64,000 nt of DNA from Paenarthrobacter sp. GOM3 (lineage in GTDB: Bacteria > Actinomycetota > Actinomycetes > Actinomycetales > Micrococcaceae): the NCBI RefSeq assembly GCF_018215265.2, contig NZ_CP136562.1, forward strand, positions 2,542,001 to 2,606,000. Direction: 5' to 3'. Below are positions 44,817 to 53,497 of this stretch, piece after piece. The notes under the pieces are model-generated. The model did no database searches, had not been told where the DNA came from, and saw nothing but the letters and a program-made list of their open reading frames with translations. The position numbers and the translations under genes were made by a program. Position 1 is the stretch's first letter, and every line of letters begins with the position of its first letter.

Positions 44817-45722
44817 ATGACTGAGACGAACGCTGGCCTCGACGTGCAGGCACCCGCAGAAGACCCCATGGAAGTGCTGATCGGCCTGCTGGACCTTGGT
44901 GATTTCGACGGTGCCCGCACCAACGAGGACATCTTCCTCGGGCCGTCCCAAAAGCAGCCCCGCCACCGCGTTTTTGGCGGCCAGGTCCTTGCCCAGTCAA
45001 TGATGGCCGGAATGCGGACCGTGGAGCCAGACCGGGTAGCCCACTCCATGCACGGCTACTTCCTGCGCCCCGGCGACGCTAACAAGCCCATCACGTTCGG
45101 CGTCGAGCGGCTGCGCGACGGCCGTTCCTTCTCCGCCCGGCGCGTGCATGCCTACCAGGACGGCGTTCCGATTCTGTCGATGATCGCCTCGTTCCAGGTG
45201 GAGGACAGCGGGCTGGACCATCAGGCGAGCATGCCAGAGGGCATTCCTGATCCCGAGTCCCTGCCCAGCACGGCGGAACTGCTGTCCCACTTCGACCATC
45301 CCATGGCGCGGCACATGTCCTCGGAGCGACCCTTCGACGTCCGCCACATCGACCCAGCCATCTATGTTTCTCCGCCAAAGGACCACATAGCCACCAATGC
45401 GGTGTGGATGAAAACCATGGGCCCCCTGCCCGATGATGCCAACCTCCACAGGGCAGCCCTGGCATACGCCAGCGACTACACCCTTCTTGAACCCATCCTC
45501 CGCAAACACGGACTCGCATGGATGACGCCCGGGATGAGCGTGGCCAGCCTGGACCATGCCATGTGGTGGCACCGCCCCGTGAGGGTGGACGAGTGGATGC
45601 TCTACGTCCAGGAATCCCCCAGCGCCCAAGGTGCGCGGGGACTGTCCACCGGCCGCATCTTCAACCGCGCCGGCCAACATGTCGCCACAGTGGCGCAGGA
45701 GGGCATGGTCAGGATCCCCTAG
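44817..45722 (+). CDS. tesB: acyl-CoA thioesterase II
   Basis: TesB hydrolyses acyl-CoA to free acid and CoA. The 301-residue protein is a double hotdog: first half with RVFGGQVLAQSMMAGMRTV and SMHGYFLRPGD, second half with YASDYTLLEP (catalytic Asp), PGMSVASLDHAMWWHRP (Ser/Thr position) and ATVAQEGMVR (catalytic Gln). A strong terminator follows. Confidence 0.94.
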   Translation: MTETNAGLDVQAPAEDPMEVLIGLLDLGDFDGARTNEDIFLGPSQKQPRHRVFGGQVLAQSMMAGMRTVEPDRVAHSMHGYFLRPGDANKPITFGVERLRDGRSFSARRVHAYQDGVPILSMIASFQVEDSGLDHQASMPEGIPDPESLPSTAELLSHFDHPMARHMSSERPFDVRHIDPAIYVSPPKDHIATNAVWMKTMGPLPDDANLHRAALAYASDYTLLEPILRKHGLAWMTPGMSVASLDHAMWWHRPVRVDEWMLYVQESPSAQGARGLSTGRIFNRAGQHVATVAQEGMVRIP

Positions 45723-45737
45723 CCAGCGCCTGAACGC

Positions 45738-45770
45738 AGAACGGCCGGTCCCTGTGGGACCGGCCGTTCT
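45738..45770. terminator. bidirectional terminator between tesB and ettA
   Basis: AGAACGGCCGGTCCC and its exact complement enclose TGT and end in TCTTTG; the convergent genes end at 45722 and 45798. Confidence 0.85.
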
Positions 45771-45797
45771 TTGCTTCATGGCTGCCAGGCGCGAGTA

Positions 45798-47480
45798 TTA
45801 GTCGCGGGTCAGGCGGCGGTGGGTGACACGGTGCGGCTTCGCAGCATCCGGGCCAAGCCGCTCCACCTTGTTCTCCTCATAGGAGTCGAAGTTGCCTTCG
45901 AACCAGTACCACTTGGACGGGTTCTCGTCATCACCTTCGTAGGCGAGGATGTGCGTTGCCACCCGGTCAAGGAACCAACGGTCGTGCGATACCACGACAG
46001 CACAGCCCGGGAACTCAAGGAGGGCGTTCTCGAGGCTGCTGAGGGTTTCGACGTCGAGGTCGTTAGTGGGCTCATCCAGGAGCAGCAAGTTGCCGCCCTG
46101 CTTGAGCGTCAGAGCCAGGTTCAGGCGGTTCCGTTCACCACCGGAAAGGACACCGGCCTTCTTCTGCTGGTCCGGCCCCTTGAAACCAAACGCCGAAACG
46201 TAGGCGCGGGACGGCATTTCGACCTGTCCGACCTGGATGAAGTCGTGACCTTCCGAAACAACCTCCCAGAGGGACTTGTTCGGATCAATGCCACCACGGG
46301 ACTGGTCCACGTAGGAGATCTTCACGGACTCGCCGATCTTGAGCTCACCATCATCCAAGGGCTCCATGCCGACGATCGTCTTGAACAGCGTGGACTTGCC
46401 CACACCGTTCGGTCCGATGACGCCGACGATGCCGTTGCGGGGCAACGAGAAGGACAGGTCTTCGATCAGGACGCGATCGTCGAAGCCCTTCTTCAGCTTC
46501 TTGGCCTCGATGACCAAGGAACCGAGGCGCGGTCCCGGCGGAATCTGGATCTCTTCGAAGTCCAGCTTGCGGGTGCGCTCGGCCTCCGCGGCCATTTCCT
46601 CATAGCGGGCCAGGCGGGCCTTGGACTTGGTCTGGCGGCCCTTGGCGTTGGAGCGGACCCACTCAAGTTCCTCGGTCAGGCGCTTGGAAAGCTTGGCGTC
46701 CTTCTTGCCCTGGACTTCGAGACGGGCCTTCTTCTTCTCCAGGTAGGTGGAGTAGTTGCCTTCGTAGGGGTACAGGTGGCCGCGGTCGACCTCAGCGATC
46801 CACTCCGCCACGTGGTCAAGGAAGTAGCGGTCGTGGGTGACGGCAAGGACGGCACCGGGGTACTGGGAAAGGTGCTGTTCAAGCCACAGCACGCTTTCCG
46901 CGTCCAAGTGGTTAGTGGGCTCGTCCAGGAGCAGGAGGTCCGGCTTCTGCAGGAGGAGCTTGCACAGTGCAACACGGCGGCGTTCACCACCTGAGAGGAC
47001 CGTGACGTCAGAATCAGCCGGCGGGCAGCGCAAGGCGTCCATGGCCTGCTCGAGCTGGGAGTCGATGTCCCAGGCGTCGGCAGCGTCAATGGCTTCCTGG
47101 AGCTTGCCCATCTCGTCCAGGAGAGTGTCGTAATCGGCATCCGGGTTTGCCATTTCCTCGGAAATTTCGTTGAACCGCTGGATCTTGCCGTAGATCTCGC
47201 CAACGCCTTCCTGGACGTTGCCCAGGACGGTCTTCTCCTCGTTCAGCGGCGGCTCCTGCAAGAGGATTCCCACGGTGTAGCCGGGGCTCAGGCGGGCTTC
47301 GCCGTTCGACGGCGTGTCCAGTCCAGCCATGATCTTGAGGATGGTGGACTTGCCAGCACCGTTCGGGCCCACGACGCCGATCTTCGCGCCGGGGTAGAAC
47401 GACATGCTGACATCGTCCAGAATAAGTTTGTCGCCAACGGCCTTGCGAGCCTTGGTCATCGTGTAAATGAATTCCGCCAT
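45798..47480 (-). CDS. ettA: energy-dependent translational throttle protein EttA
   Basis: EttA is an ABC-F ATPase that binds the ribosomal E site and gates the first steps of translation according to ATP level. The 560-residue protein has two ABC domains with GPNGAGKST and GPNGVGKST Walker A loops, LSGGERRRVALCKLL and LSGGERNRLNLAL signatures, and a charged linker (PtIM) between them. The start is the ATG at 47480 because MAEFIYTM is the family's N terminus. AAGGGT stands just before it, but a TAGATT -10 box 7 bases upstream would also fit a leaderless mRNA. Confidence 0.95.
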   Translation of the reverse strand: MAEFIYTMTKARKAVGDKLILDDVSMSFYPGAKIGVVGPNGAGKSTILKIMAGLDTPSNGEARLSPGYTVGILLQEPPLNEEKTVLGNVQEGVGEIYGKIQRFNEISEEMANPDADYDTLLDEMGKLQEAIDAADAWDIDSQLEQAMDALRCPPADSDVTVLSGGERRRVALCKLLLQKPDLLLLDEPTNHLDAESVLWLEQHLSQYPGAVLAVTHDRYFLDHVAEWIAEVDRGHLYPYEGNYSTYLEKKKARLEVQGKKDAKLSKRLTEELEWVRSNAKGRQTKSKARLARYEEMAAEAERTRKLDFEEIQIPPGPRLGSLVIEAKKLKKGFDDRVLIEDLSFSLPRNGIVGVIGPNGVGKSTLFKTIVGMEPLDDGELKIGESVKISYVDQSRGGIDPNKSLWEVVSEGHDFIQVGQVEMPSRAYVSAFGFKGPDQQKKAGVLSGGERNRLNLALTLKQGGNLLLLDEPTNDLDVETLSSLENALLEFPGCAVVVSHDRWFLDRVATHILAYEGDDENPSKWYWFEGNFDSYEENKVERLGPDAAKPHRVTHRRLTRD

Positions 47481-47487
47481 ACCCTTA

Positions 47488-47493
47488 AATCTA
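47488..47493 (-). promoter_or_regulatory. -10 box of ettA
   Basis: On the minus strand TAGATT ends 7 bases before the ettA ATG, which would start transcription at or next to the start codon. Confidence 0.45.
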
Positions 47494-47535
47494 GTGGCTA
47501 GGCGCACATAACTCACATTCGGGCGCCTCGCGCAG

Positions 47536-48027
47536 CTAGCGGGTGTCCCCCACGAAGCATTTTCCGGTGGCGAGGACCGGCAACACCGTCACCACGACAC
47601 CGCTGTCGCGGATCTGGCCCATGACACAGTTATCCCCGGTCAGGGCGGCCGCCTCCATGGCGTCGACATCCAGGCCGGTGGGCGTGCGGCTAACAGATAC
47701 TTCCACGTTCGCCTTGGGGATGCCCGCGGAAACCAGGGCCGCCCTTATGGCCTCCCTCTCCGGTTTGGCATTGGCTGTGACCAGCTTCTTCAAGGTGCTC
47801 TCCACCGCGAGCCTGGTGTCTTCCACCGCTGGGTCCATGCTGGCTGTCGCCTCGGGAGCCAAGGAGGACGGGGCGCTTGAAGGGCTGCTGGCGGGCAAAG
47901 CGGTGCCCGTGCAGGCAGTCATCGCCAACGCCGTCGCGGCGAGCACTGACAAGCCAGCCACGCGAATTCTTCTGGCCGCGGCCGTGGCCGCCACGCCACG
48001 CTCCGGTAATGTTCCACTGCTGATCAC
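47536..48027 (-). CDS. putative lipoprotein of unknown function
   Basis: The 163-residue protein has a Lys/Arg-poor but Arg-containing N terminus (RRIRVAGLS), a hydrophobic stretch and a lipobox-like M-T-A-C ending at about residue 38, followed by a Ser/Pro/Ala linker. The mature part has a helix (DTRLAVESTLKKLV) and a beta section with two Cys (GDNCVMG, ATGKCFVG) that could form a disulfide. The GTG at 48027 is chosen because it places the signal sequence normally; upstream frame is open but unlike a signal. Function unknown. Confidence 0.68.
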   Translation of the reverse strand: MISSGTLPERGVAATAAARRIRVAGLSVLAATALAMTACTGTALPASSPSSAPSSLAPEATASMDPAVEDTRLAVESTLKKLVTANAKPEREAIRAALVSAGIPKANVEVSVSRTPTGLDVDAMEAAALTGDNCVMGQIRDSGVVVTVLPVLATGKCFVGDTR

Positions 48028-48119
48028 GTAGCTATTGTGCCATTCCCAGGGGGACCCGACGGGCGTAGCTTTTCCTACAAGGAGCTTTGGCTCGCCGTAA
48101 ACGGAGATGAAGGCCAACC

Positions 48120-48551
48120 ATGACAGGACAGTCCTCGGATGCAGTGGCCACAACCAGCATCTCGGCGAATCGACAGAGGGTGTGGGAGGCGCTGACCGAC
48201 CCTGCCCTCATCAAGCAGTACTTCCTCGGCACACACGTCGCTACCACGTGGCGAGTCGGCGATCCCATTACCTACTCCGGCGAATACAACGGGAAGTCTT
48301 ATGAAGACAAGGGAACGATCCTCACCTTCGAGCCGCCAGCCCTGCTGAAGACCACACACTACAGCCCGGCCTCAGGCCTGCCCGACACTGCGGAGAATTA
48401 TCACACCGTCGAATACAGCCTTGCGGAGGAACCCGGTGGGACCCGAGTGACCATCAGGCAAGGCAATAACTCGTCTGACCAAGAAACGACGCAATCCACC
48501 GAAACGTGGGAGCTGGTGCTTCGGAATCTCAAGGAATTCCTGGAGTCCTAG
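48120..48551 (+). CDS. SRPBCC/AHSA1-like START domain protein
   Basis: The 143-residue protein fits the SRPBCC fold: ANRQRVWEALTDPALIKQYFLG at the start, the strand run ITYSGEYNGKSYEDKGTILTFEP, and a long C-terminal helix (TWELVLRNLKEFLES). AHSA1-like members bind hydrophobic ligands or partner proteins; the ligand is unknown. AAGG precedes the ATG. Confidence 0.8.
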   Translation: MTGQSSDAVATTSISANRQRVWEALTDPALIKQYFLGTHVATTWRVGDPITYSGEYNGKSYEDKGTILTFEPPALLKTTHYSPASGLPDTAENYHTVEYSLAEEPGGTRVTIRQGNNSSDQETTQSTETWELVLRNLKEFLES

Positions 48552-48560
48552 GCCTTTGCT

Positions 48561-48594
48561 GACATCCCCCTTGGACCGTGTCCAGGGGGATGTC
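48561..48594. terminator. terminator between the SRPBCC gene and tRNA-Arg
   Basis: GACATCCCCC...GGAC pairs with GTCC...GGGGGATGTC with a one-base bulge and a 3-base loop. It can serve both the plus-strand gene and the minus-strand tRNA. Confidence 0.7.
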
Positions 48595-48596
48595 AT

Positions 48597-48672
48597 TGGT
48601 GCCCCAGGAGGGAATCGAACCCCCGACCGGCGGATTAGAAGGCCGCTGCTCTATCCCCTGAGCTACTGGGGC
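48597..48672 (-). tRNA. tRNA-Arg (anticodon TCT), CCA encoded
   Basis: Acceptor GCCCCAG pairs with CTGGGGC, discriminator A (position 48600) followed by encoded CCA (48597-48599). The anticodon loop is CTTCTAA (anticodon TCT); the top pair of that stem is a C-T mismatch, which is common in actinobacterial tRNA-Arg(TCT). Confidence 0.93.
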
Positions 48673-48889
48673 GCACCTGGCGCCGTTACCGACACAGGCC
48701 GCTGGCGCCACAAAGAGTTTACAGTGCGTTCGGCCGGCAACCTGACAACCCTGCGCGGCCCTCCTTCCCTCCACAGGCCTGGCAGCAGCAAGTTATGCAC
48801 ATAGCCGTGATGCGCCCTCCTCATTTGGTCCGCCGTGGACAAGGCTGAAAGAGCCGGACAGGCACTTCCCTACACCGAGAAGGACCACC

Positions 48890-49441
48890 ATGAACGACAT
48901 CATCACCGTCCGCGGCTTCGTAGCCTCGGAGGTCAAAAGTTCCACCACAGCGCGGGGAACCTCCACCGCTTCATTCCGCTTGGGATCCACGGAGCGGCGC
49001 TACGATCGGGCCACCAACACGTGGGTTGATGGCAACACCAACTGGTACACGGTTCAGTCGTTCCGCTACCTTGCCGGCCATGTGGGGTGCAGCGTCAAGA
49101 AGGGGCAACGGGTTCTCGTCGTTGGACGCCTTCGTTTGCGGCAGTGGGAACACGAAGGGCGCGTCTACCACGTGGCGGAAATCGATGCTGAATCAGTCGG
49201 ACACGATCTCATGTGGGGCTCCGCCAACTTCACCCGCATGAACGGCAGCGCAGCCCCTGCCGAAACACTTCCGTCTGTTGAGGCATCCGGCATGCAGGAA
49301 CGAAACAGCGATTGGGACGCCGATCATGATCAAGTACCACCCGAAGACGATACCGAGGAAGTCTCAGTGGGGGCCTCCGACGACAGCGAAACGCTTTTAG
49401 TCAACATTGAAACCGGTGAATTGGCGGGTGCCGGAGTGTGA
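48890..49441 (+). CDS. ssb: single-stranded DNA-binding protein paralogue
   Basis: The 183-residue protein has an N-terminal OB fold (TVRGFVASEVKSSTTARGTSTASFRLGSTER, NTNWYTVQSFRYLAGHV, GQRVLVVGRLRLRQW). After about residue 110 a disordered acidic tail follows. It ends in GELAGAGV and lacks the D-D-I-P-F-type tip by which the main SSB recruits repair proteins. This points to a second, specialised SSB, as found in competence or stress regulons of other actinobacteria; the main ssb is expected elsewhere. GAAGGA precedes the ATG. Confidence 0.85.
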   Translation: MNDIITVRGFVASEVKSSTTARGTSTASFRLGSTERRYDRATNTWVDGNTNWYTVQSFRYLAGHVGCSVKKGQRVLVVGRLRLRQWEHEGRVYHVAEIDAESVGHDLMWGSANFTRMNGSAAPAETLPSVEASGMQERNSDWDADHDQVPPEDDTEEVSVGASDDSETLLVNIETGELAGAGV

Positions 49442-49492
49442 TCCTGTTGCACTTATTCGCGTACTTGCGGGACCAGCCCTGCAGGTAACGCC

Positions 49493-49498
49493 TATTCT
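49493..49498 (+). promoter_or_regulatory. -10 box for a leaderless transcript (GNAT gene)
   Basis: TATTCT ends 6 bases before the ATG at 49505; no ribosome binding site is seen. Confidence 0.55.
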
Positions 49499-49504
49499 GG
49501 GTCC

Positions 49505-50125
49505 ATGCCACAGCACGATGCAGCCCCGGGAGTCGCGACCGCTCCCGCCTCCTGGGCAGCTGTCGAGCAATTGTTCGGAACCAAGGGGGAACCCTCCCGG
49601 TGCTGGTGCCGGTGGTTCGCCCTCACCGGCGCGGAATGGAAGACCAGCACGCCGGAAAACCGCAAGGAACAGCTGAAGGCTGCGTTCAGTGCTGGTCCCG
49701 CGCCGGGCGTGCTCGCGTTTGATGGCAATCGCCCGATTGGCTGGTGCGCTGTGGAACCGCGGGCCAACTACCCACGGCTCAAGAAATCCCACGTACTTAG
49801 AGGATCCAAAGTGGGATTCGGTGACGAAGCCAATTTCTGGGCCGTCAGTTGCTTTGTCGTGGCACCAGGCCATCGGCGTTCCGGAGTTTCGAGCGCGCTC
49901 CTGGCAGCGGCGAAGGAGCATGCCTTTGGCAACGGCGCCGACGTCATCGAGGCGTATCCAGTGGACACCGCGGTCAGGACCAAAGCCACCGCAGCGGAGC
50001 TTTTCCACGGAACCGTCTCACTTTTCGGGGCGGCCGGGTTCAGCATCGTTTCGAGGCCCTCACCAGGACGTGCAGTCATGCGATGCCTTGCAGGAACGAT
50101 GACAGGTGGTGGAGCTAAGCAATGA
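49505..50125 (+). CDS. GNAT family N-acetyltransferase
   Basis: The 206-residue protein has the GNAT core: WAVSCFVVAPGHRRSGVSSALLAAAKEHA with the acetyl-CoA loop (H-R-R-S-G-V) near residues 122-134, and the late LFGAAGFSIV strand. An N-terminal SRCWCRWF segment is shared with a subgroup of actinobacterial GNATs. The acetyl acceptor is unknown. Its end overlaps the next gene by 4 bp (ATGA). Confidence 0.85.
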   Translation: MPQHDAAPGVATAPASWAAVEQLFGTKGEPSRCWCRWFALTGAEWKTSTPENRKEQLKAAFSAGPAPGVLAFDGNRPIGWCAVEPRANYPRLKKSHVLRGSKVGFGDEANFWAVSCFVVAPGHRRSGVSSALLAAAKEHAFGNGADVIEAYPVDTAVRTKATAAELFHGTVSLFGAAGFSIVSRPSPGRAVMRCLAGTMTGGGAKQ

Positions 50126-50808
50126 CCACGCGTGACCTGGTCCAGTCGATCCGTTCAAGCATTCGTTCCGCTGGGGACCCCGAGCGGGCGCGGGGAGCCC
50201 AGGCTTATATGAAATCCGACATGCCTTCCTGGGGTGTGCGTGTGCCTGAAGTACGGAAAATCGTCAAAGCAGCTGTGCGGCAATTCCCTCCGTCGTCACC
50301 GGACGAACTGCGCGTTGCAGTGCATGATCTGTGGCGTCACGCGGAAGCACGGGAGGAGCGCTATGCCGCCATCGACCTGACAGGGCTGAAGATGGCCAAG
50401 GGCGATCTCGACATGCTGCCGGTTTACGAGGAAATCATCCGTACGGGCGCCTGGTGGGACCTGGTGGACGGGGTGGCGCACCGAGTCTGTGCCCTCCTGA
50501 TTGCCCACCCTGCCACCATGAAGCCGCTATTGCTCCGCTGGGCCGGGGATCAGGACATGTGGATCCGAAGGGCCGCGATTACCTCACAGCTTGCCGCGAA
50601 GGCAGGGACCGACACAGGCCTGCTGGCCGCTGTTATCAGGGCAAACGTGGCTGACAAGGAGTTCTTTATCCGCAAAGCGATTGGTTGGGCCCTGCGCGAG
50701 TACAGCAAGACGGATCCGGAATGGGTGCGCACTTTCACAGCTGAGTACGCGTCGGACCTAAGCCCGTTGTCCACCCGGGAGGCGCTGCGTCTCCTGCCGT
50801 CCCGGTGA
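50122..50808 (+). CDS. AlkD-like DNA alkylation repair protein
   Basis: The 228-residue protein is all-helical with HEAT-like repeats: WGVRVPEVRKIVKAA, YEEIIRTGAWWDLVDGVA (the Trp pair and Asp of the AlkD DNA-facing groove), DMWIRRAAITSQL and FIRKAIGWALREYSKTDPEWV. AlkD glycosylases remove positively charged alkylated bases such as 3-methyladenine and 7-methylguanine. It is translationally coupled to the GNAT gene. Confidence 0.9.
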   Translation: MTTRDLVQSIRSSIRSAGDPERARGAQAYMKSDMPSWGVRVPEVRKIVKAAVRQFPPSSPDELRVAVHDLWRHAEAREERYAAIDLTGLKMAKGDLDMLPVYEEIIRTGAWWDLVDGVAHRVCALLIAHPATMKPLLLRWAGDQDMWIRRAAITSQLAAKAGTDTGLLAAVIRANVADKEFFIRKAIGWALREYSKTDPEWVRTFTAEYASDLSPLSTREALRLLPSR

Positions 50809-50823
50809 TCCCGTCCCAGGAGT

Positions 50824-52380
50824 TCAGATGATGGGACGGAGGCCCGCCTGGTCCTTGTTGCGGAACAGGCCCTTGGTTTTGGGATCCATGAATATCAGAT
50901 AGACCGCAAAGAAGATCGCGATGACGGCCGCAGCGATGCGGGCCAGGAGCAGCGCCAGGCCCAGGTCTTCGCTTTGGAGGTACGGGAATACGTCCAATTG
51001 GTCCGAGATGGCGTAAACCATGAAGAACGAGACCACGAAGTACAGCGCCTTGACCTGCCAGTCGTTCCGGATGCCGGTCACGGCAAACAACGGAATCAAC
51101 CACACGACGTACCAGGACTGAATCATCGGTGCCAACAGGACAATGGCAGCGAATGCCAGCGTCAGGCGACGCATCAGGCGGTCGTAGTCGCCGCGGAAGA
51201 TCAGCCAGGCCACGGCCGCAACCATCAGGACCTTACCTGCGTCATAGACCCCCTTCGCGAACACCGCGCCATCCAGTCCCAGAACGTTCGAGATCGAAGC
51301 GACAGCCAGGCCAATCAGGCCTACTGGCGCGTACCAGATCGCAACACTTCCAGGTGCCGACAATCCGTTGATCCAGCCAAATCCGAACCCGTTAATCAGG
51401 CTCAACGCATAGAGGATTCCCAGGCTCAAAGCGGCCGTGAAGAACCAGAAAACAAACCTGCGGGGCCATGAAGCACCCTTGCCAGCCCACAGAAGACCGA
51501 TGAATGGAAGGAAGACCACGGTGATGGGTTTGACGGAGATGGAAAGGGTAACCAACACGATGCCGAGGATGACACGGCGGGTTGCGCAGTAGTAAAGGCC
51601 CGCGAGGGCAAGGCCGATCATCAGCGCGTCATTGTGGACGCTGGCAATGAAGTTGGTCAGGAACAGAGGGTTGGCGGCCGTGAGCCAAAGTGCCCTGTGC
51701 GGGTTTACACCGTGGAGTTCGGCCAGCTTCGGGACGTAGATGATGCACAAAACCACACCCACGGCGGCGACAAGCCGGAAAAGCATGACGCTTGCTTCCG
51801 GGTGGACGTTGGTCGCCCACACCACAAACTGTTCAATCCACAGGAACAGTTGCCCGTAGGGCACCGGTGCCTCGGTCCACTGTTTGTCCGCACCCAGTTG
51901 GAAATAGTTGGGCAGGGCCGAGATTCCGTTTTCGTAAGGGTTGATGCCTTCAACCATCAACCGGCCCTGACCGATATATGCGTAGACGTCCCTGCTGAAA
52001 AGGGGAACCGTGAACATCATGGGCAGGCCCCATGCCAGCACGGCCTGCAACGTAGCCTTCCGGGCCTCTGGGCCCCAAACCCTGACTCTCTGCCCGAGAC
52101 GGAGCCAGGCCCGGACCAAGAGCATTCCGCCAATGGCCAGCAGGACGATGGACAGCGCGACTCCCACACCTTCGGTGCGCATCCAGATAAAGAGGGGTAG
52201 CCGCCTCAGCTCGGAGGCCGGCGCAAGCCAACCCACCCCCAGGGATCCGAACACCATGAACATCGAGCCGATGAAACCGGCGATCAATGGCGAACGGGCG
52301 TTGTCCACTTCGCTGGCCACAGCAGCCTTTGACGTGTCTGCTTTCCCTGCCATCTGGGCGGCCGGTACGGGCACCGTCAT
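50824..52380 (-). CDS. mptB: polyprenol-phosphomannose-dependent alpha-1,6-mannosyltransferase (MptB-like)
   Basis: The 518-residue membrane protein has about 12-13 helices of the GT-C glycosyltransferase type. The first outer loop contains FSRDVYAYIGQGRLMVEGINPYENG, with the Asp expected in GT-C active sites; this loop is typical of MptA/MptB, which build the mannan core of lipomannan. ASVHNDALMIGLALAG is another GT-C-like segment. The ATG at 52380 was chosen as the first start before the first helix; a TTG at 52395 is possible. It points to cell-envelope lipoglycans of the actinobacterial type. Confidence 0.77.
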   Translation of the reverse strand: MTVPVPAAQMAGKADTSKAAVASEVDNARSPLIAGFIGSMFMVFGSLGVGWLAPASELRRLPLFIWMRTEGVGVALSIVLLAIGGMLLVRAWLRLGQRVRVWGPEARKATLQAVLAWGLPMMFTVPLFSRDVYAYIGQGRLMVEGINPYENGISALPNYFQLGADKQWTEAPVPYGQLFLWIEQFVVWATNVHPEASVMLFRLVAAVGVVLCIIYVPKLAELHGVNPHRALWLTAANPLFLTNFIASVHNDALMIGLALAGLYYCATRRVILGIVLVTLSISVKPITVVFLPFIGLLWAGKGASWPRRFVFWFFTAALSLGILYALSLINGFGFGWINGLSAPGSVAIWYAPVGLIGLAVASISNVLGLDGAVFAKGVYDAGKVLMVAAVAWLIFRGDYDRLMRRLTLAFAAIVLLAPMIQSWYVVWLIPLFAVTGIRNDWQVKALYFVVSFFMVYAISDQLDVFPYLQSEDLGLALLLARIAAAVIAIFFAVYLIFMDPKTKGLFRNKDQAGLRPII

Positions 52381-52515
52381 GTGGTCGTCGTCCAATCGTT
52401 CGCCCGCAGTTTTCGGGTCACATTCTGAGTCATCGGGGGCATTCCACGACAGGAGGAAACGACACTGTCGCGCCCAAAAATCGTACCATCGGAGCACTTG
52501 GATGCGACTGAGGGA

Positions 52516-52521
52516 TAGGCT
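52516..52521 (+). promoter_or_regulatory. -10 box for a leaderless transcript (orn)
   Basis: TAGGCT ends 6 bases before the GTG at 52528; there is no ribosome binding site. Confidence 0.55.
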
Positions 52522-52527
52522 TGGCGC

Positions 52528-53163
52528 GTGCCTATTACTAATGAACGCATCGTCTGGATCGACTGCGAAATGACCGGCTTGGACCTGAAGAACGACGCCT
52601 TGATCGAGGTTGCTGCGTTGGTGACCGATTCGGAGCTGAATATCCTGGGGGACGGCGTGGACGTCGTTATCAAGCCCGACGATGCCGCACTCGAACAAAT
52701 GAACGACTTCGTACGGGACATGCACACCCGCTCCAAACTCCTGGATGAGCTCCCGCATGGGAAAACCATGGCAGAAGCCGAAGCCCAGGTCCTGGAATAC
52801 ATAGAGAAGTGGGTTCCGGATCCCCGGAAGGCGCCGCTGGGTGGCAACTCCGTGGGAACCGATCGGATGTTCCTTGCCCGTGATATGCCGAACATCGTGG
52901 AGCACCTGCACTACCGGGTGATCGATGTCAGCACCATCAAGGAACTGTCCAGGCGCTGGTTCCCGCGCGCATATTTCCAATCCCCGGCAAAGCACGGCGG
53001 CCACCGCGCCCTGGGTGACATTAAGGACTCCATCGACGAACTGCGGTACTACCGCGAGGCCGTTTTCGTCGCCGCGCCCGGACCCGACACTGCTACCGCG
53101 CAGCGAATTTCCAAGGATGTGATGGCATCCGCCGAAACGTTGGGAACCAGCGAAACGGTGTGA
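52528..53163 (+). CDS. orn: oligoribonuclease
   Basis: Orn degrades 2-5-nt RNAs and linear cyclic-di-nucleotide products to mononucleotides. The 211-residue DEDDh exonuclease has [12 protein letters not shown] (Asp/Glu pair, residues 8-19), [17 protein letters not shown] and the late [17 protein letters not shown] with catalytic His and Asp. The C terminus is extended by about 25 residues. The start is GTG. Confidence 0.95.
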   Translation: MPITNERIVWIDCEMTGLDLKNDALIEVAALVTDSELNILGDGVDVVIKPDDAALEQMNDFVRDMHTRSKLLDELPHGKTMAEAEAQVLEYIEKWVPDPRKAPLGGNSVGTDRMFLARDMPNIVEHLHYRVIDVSTIKELSRRWFPRAYFQSPAKHGGHRALGDIKDSIDELRYYREAVFVAAPGPDTATAQRISKDVMASAETLGTSETV

Positions 53164-53294
53164 TCTGCAACATTTTTGGAGGTTTTTTCGCCAAAAACGG
53201 CAAAAGTGGACTTTGCACCCCAAAACAGCAGGTAAGCTATTTGTCGTTGCCTTCGAGGAAAGCCGGTCAAACGGACTAGCCGCAAAAGGCACAT

Positions 53295-53371
53295 GGTGGG
53301 CTTAGCTCAGTTGGCAGAGCGCCTGGTTGTGGTCCAGGAGGTCGCGGGTTCAACCCCCGTAGCTCACCCCA
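53295..53371 (+). tRNA. tRNA-His (anticodon GTG), CCA encoded
   Basis: Acceptor GTGGGCT pairs with AGCTCAC. The extra G(-1) at 53295 faces discriminator C at 53368, the identity feature of tRNA-His, and CCA is encoded at 53369-53371. The anticodon loop is TTGTGGT. A terminator follows at 53401. Confidence 0.96.
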
Positions 53372-53400
53372 CCGAGATTGGCTGCAGAGCCGGTTTCCAC

Positions 53401-53438
53401 AAAGGCCGTACCGGTTATCCGGTGCGGCCTTTGCTTTT
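53401..53438 (+). terminator. tRNA-His terminator
   Basis: AAAGGCCGTACCGG pairs with CCGGTGCGGCCTTT with one G-U pair and a TTAT loop, followed by GCTTTT. Confidence 0.85.
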
Positions 53439-53497
53439 AACCCGATCCAGGGCCGAAGCCGCTTCGGGCTCACAGCGTCAACAAAGGAAGAACTGAC

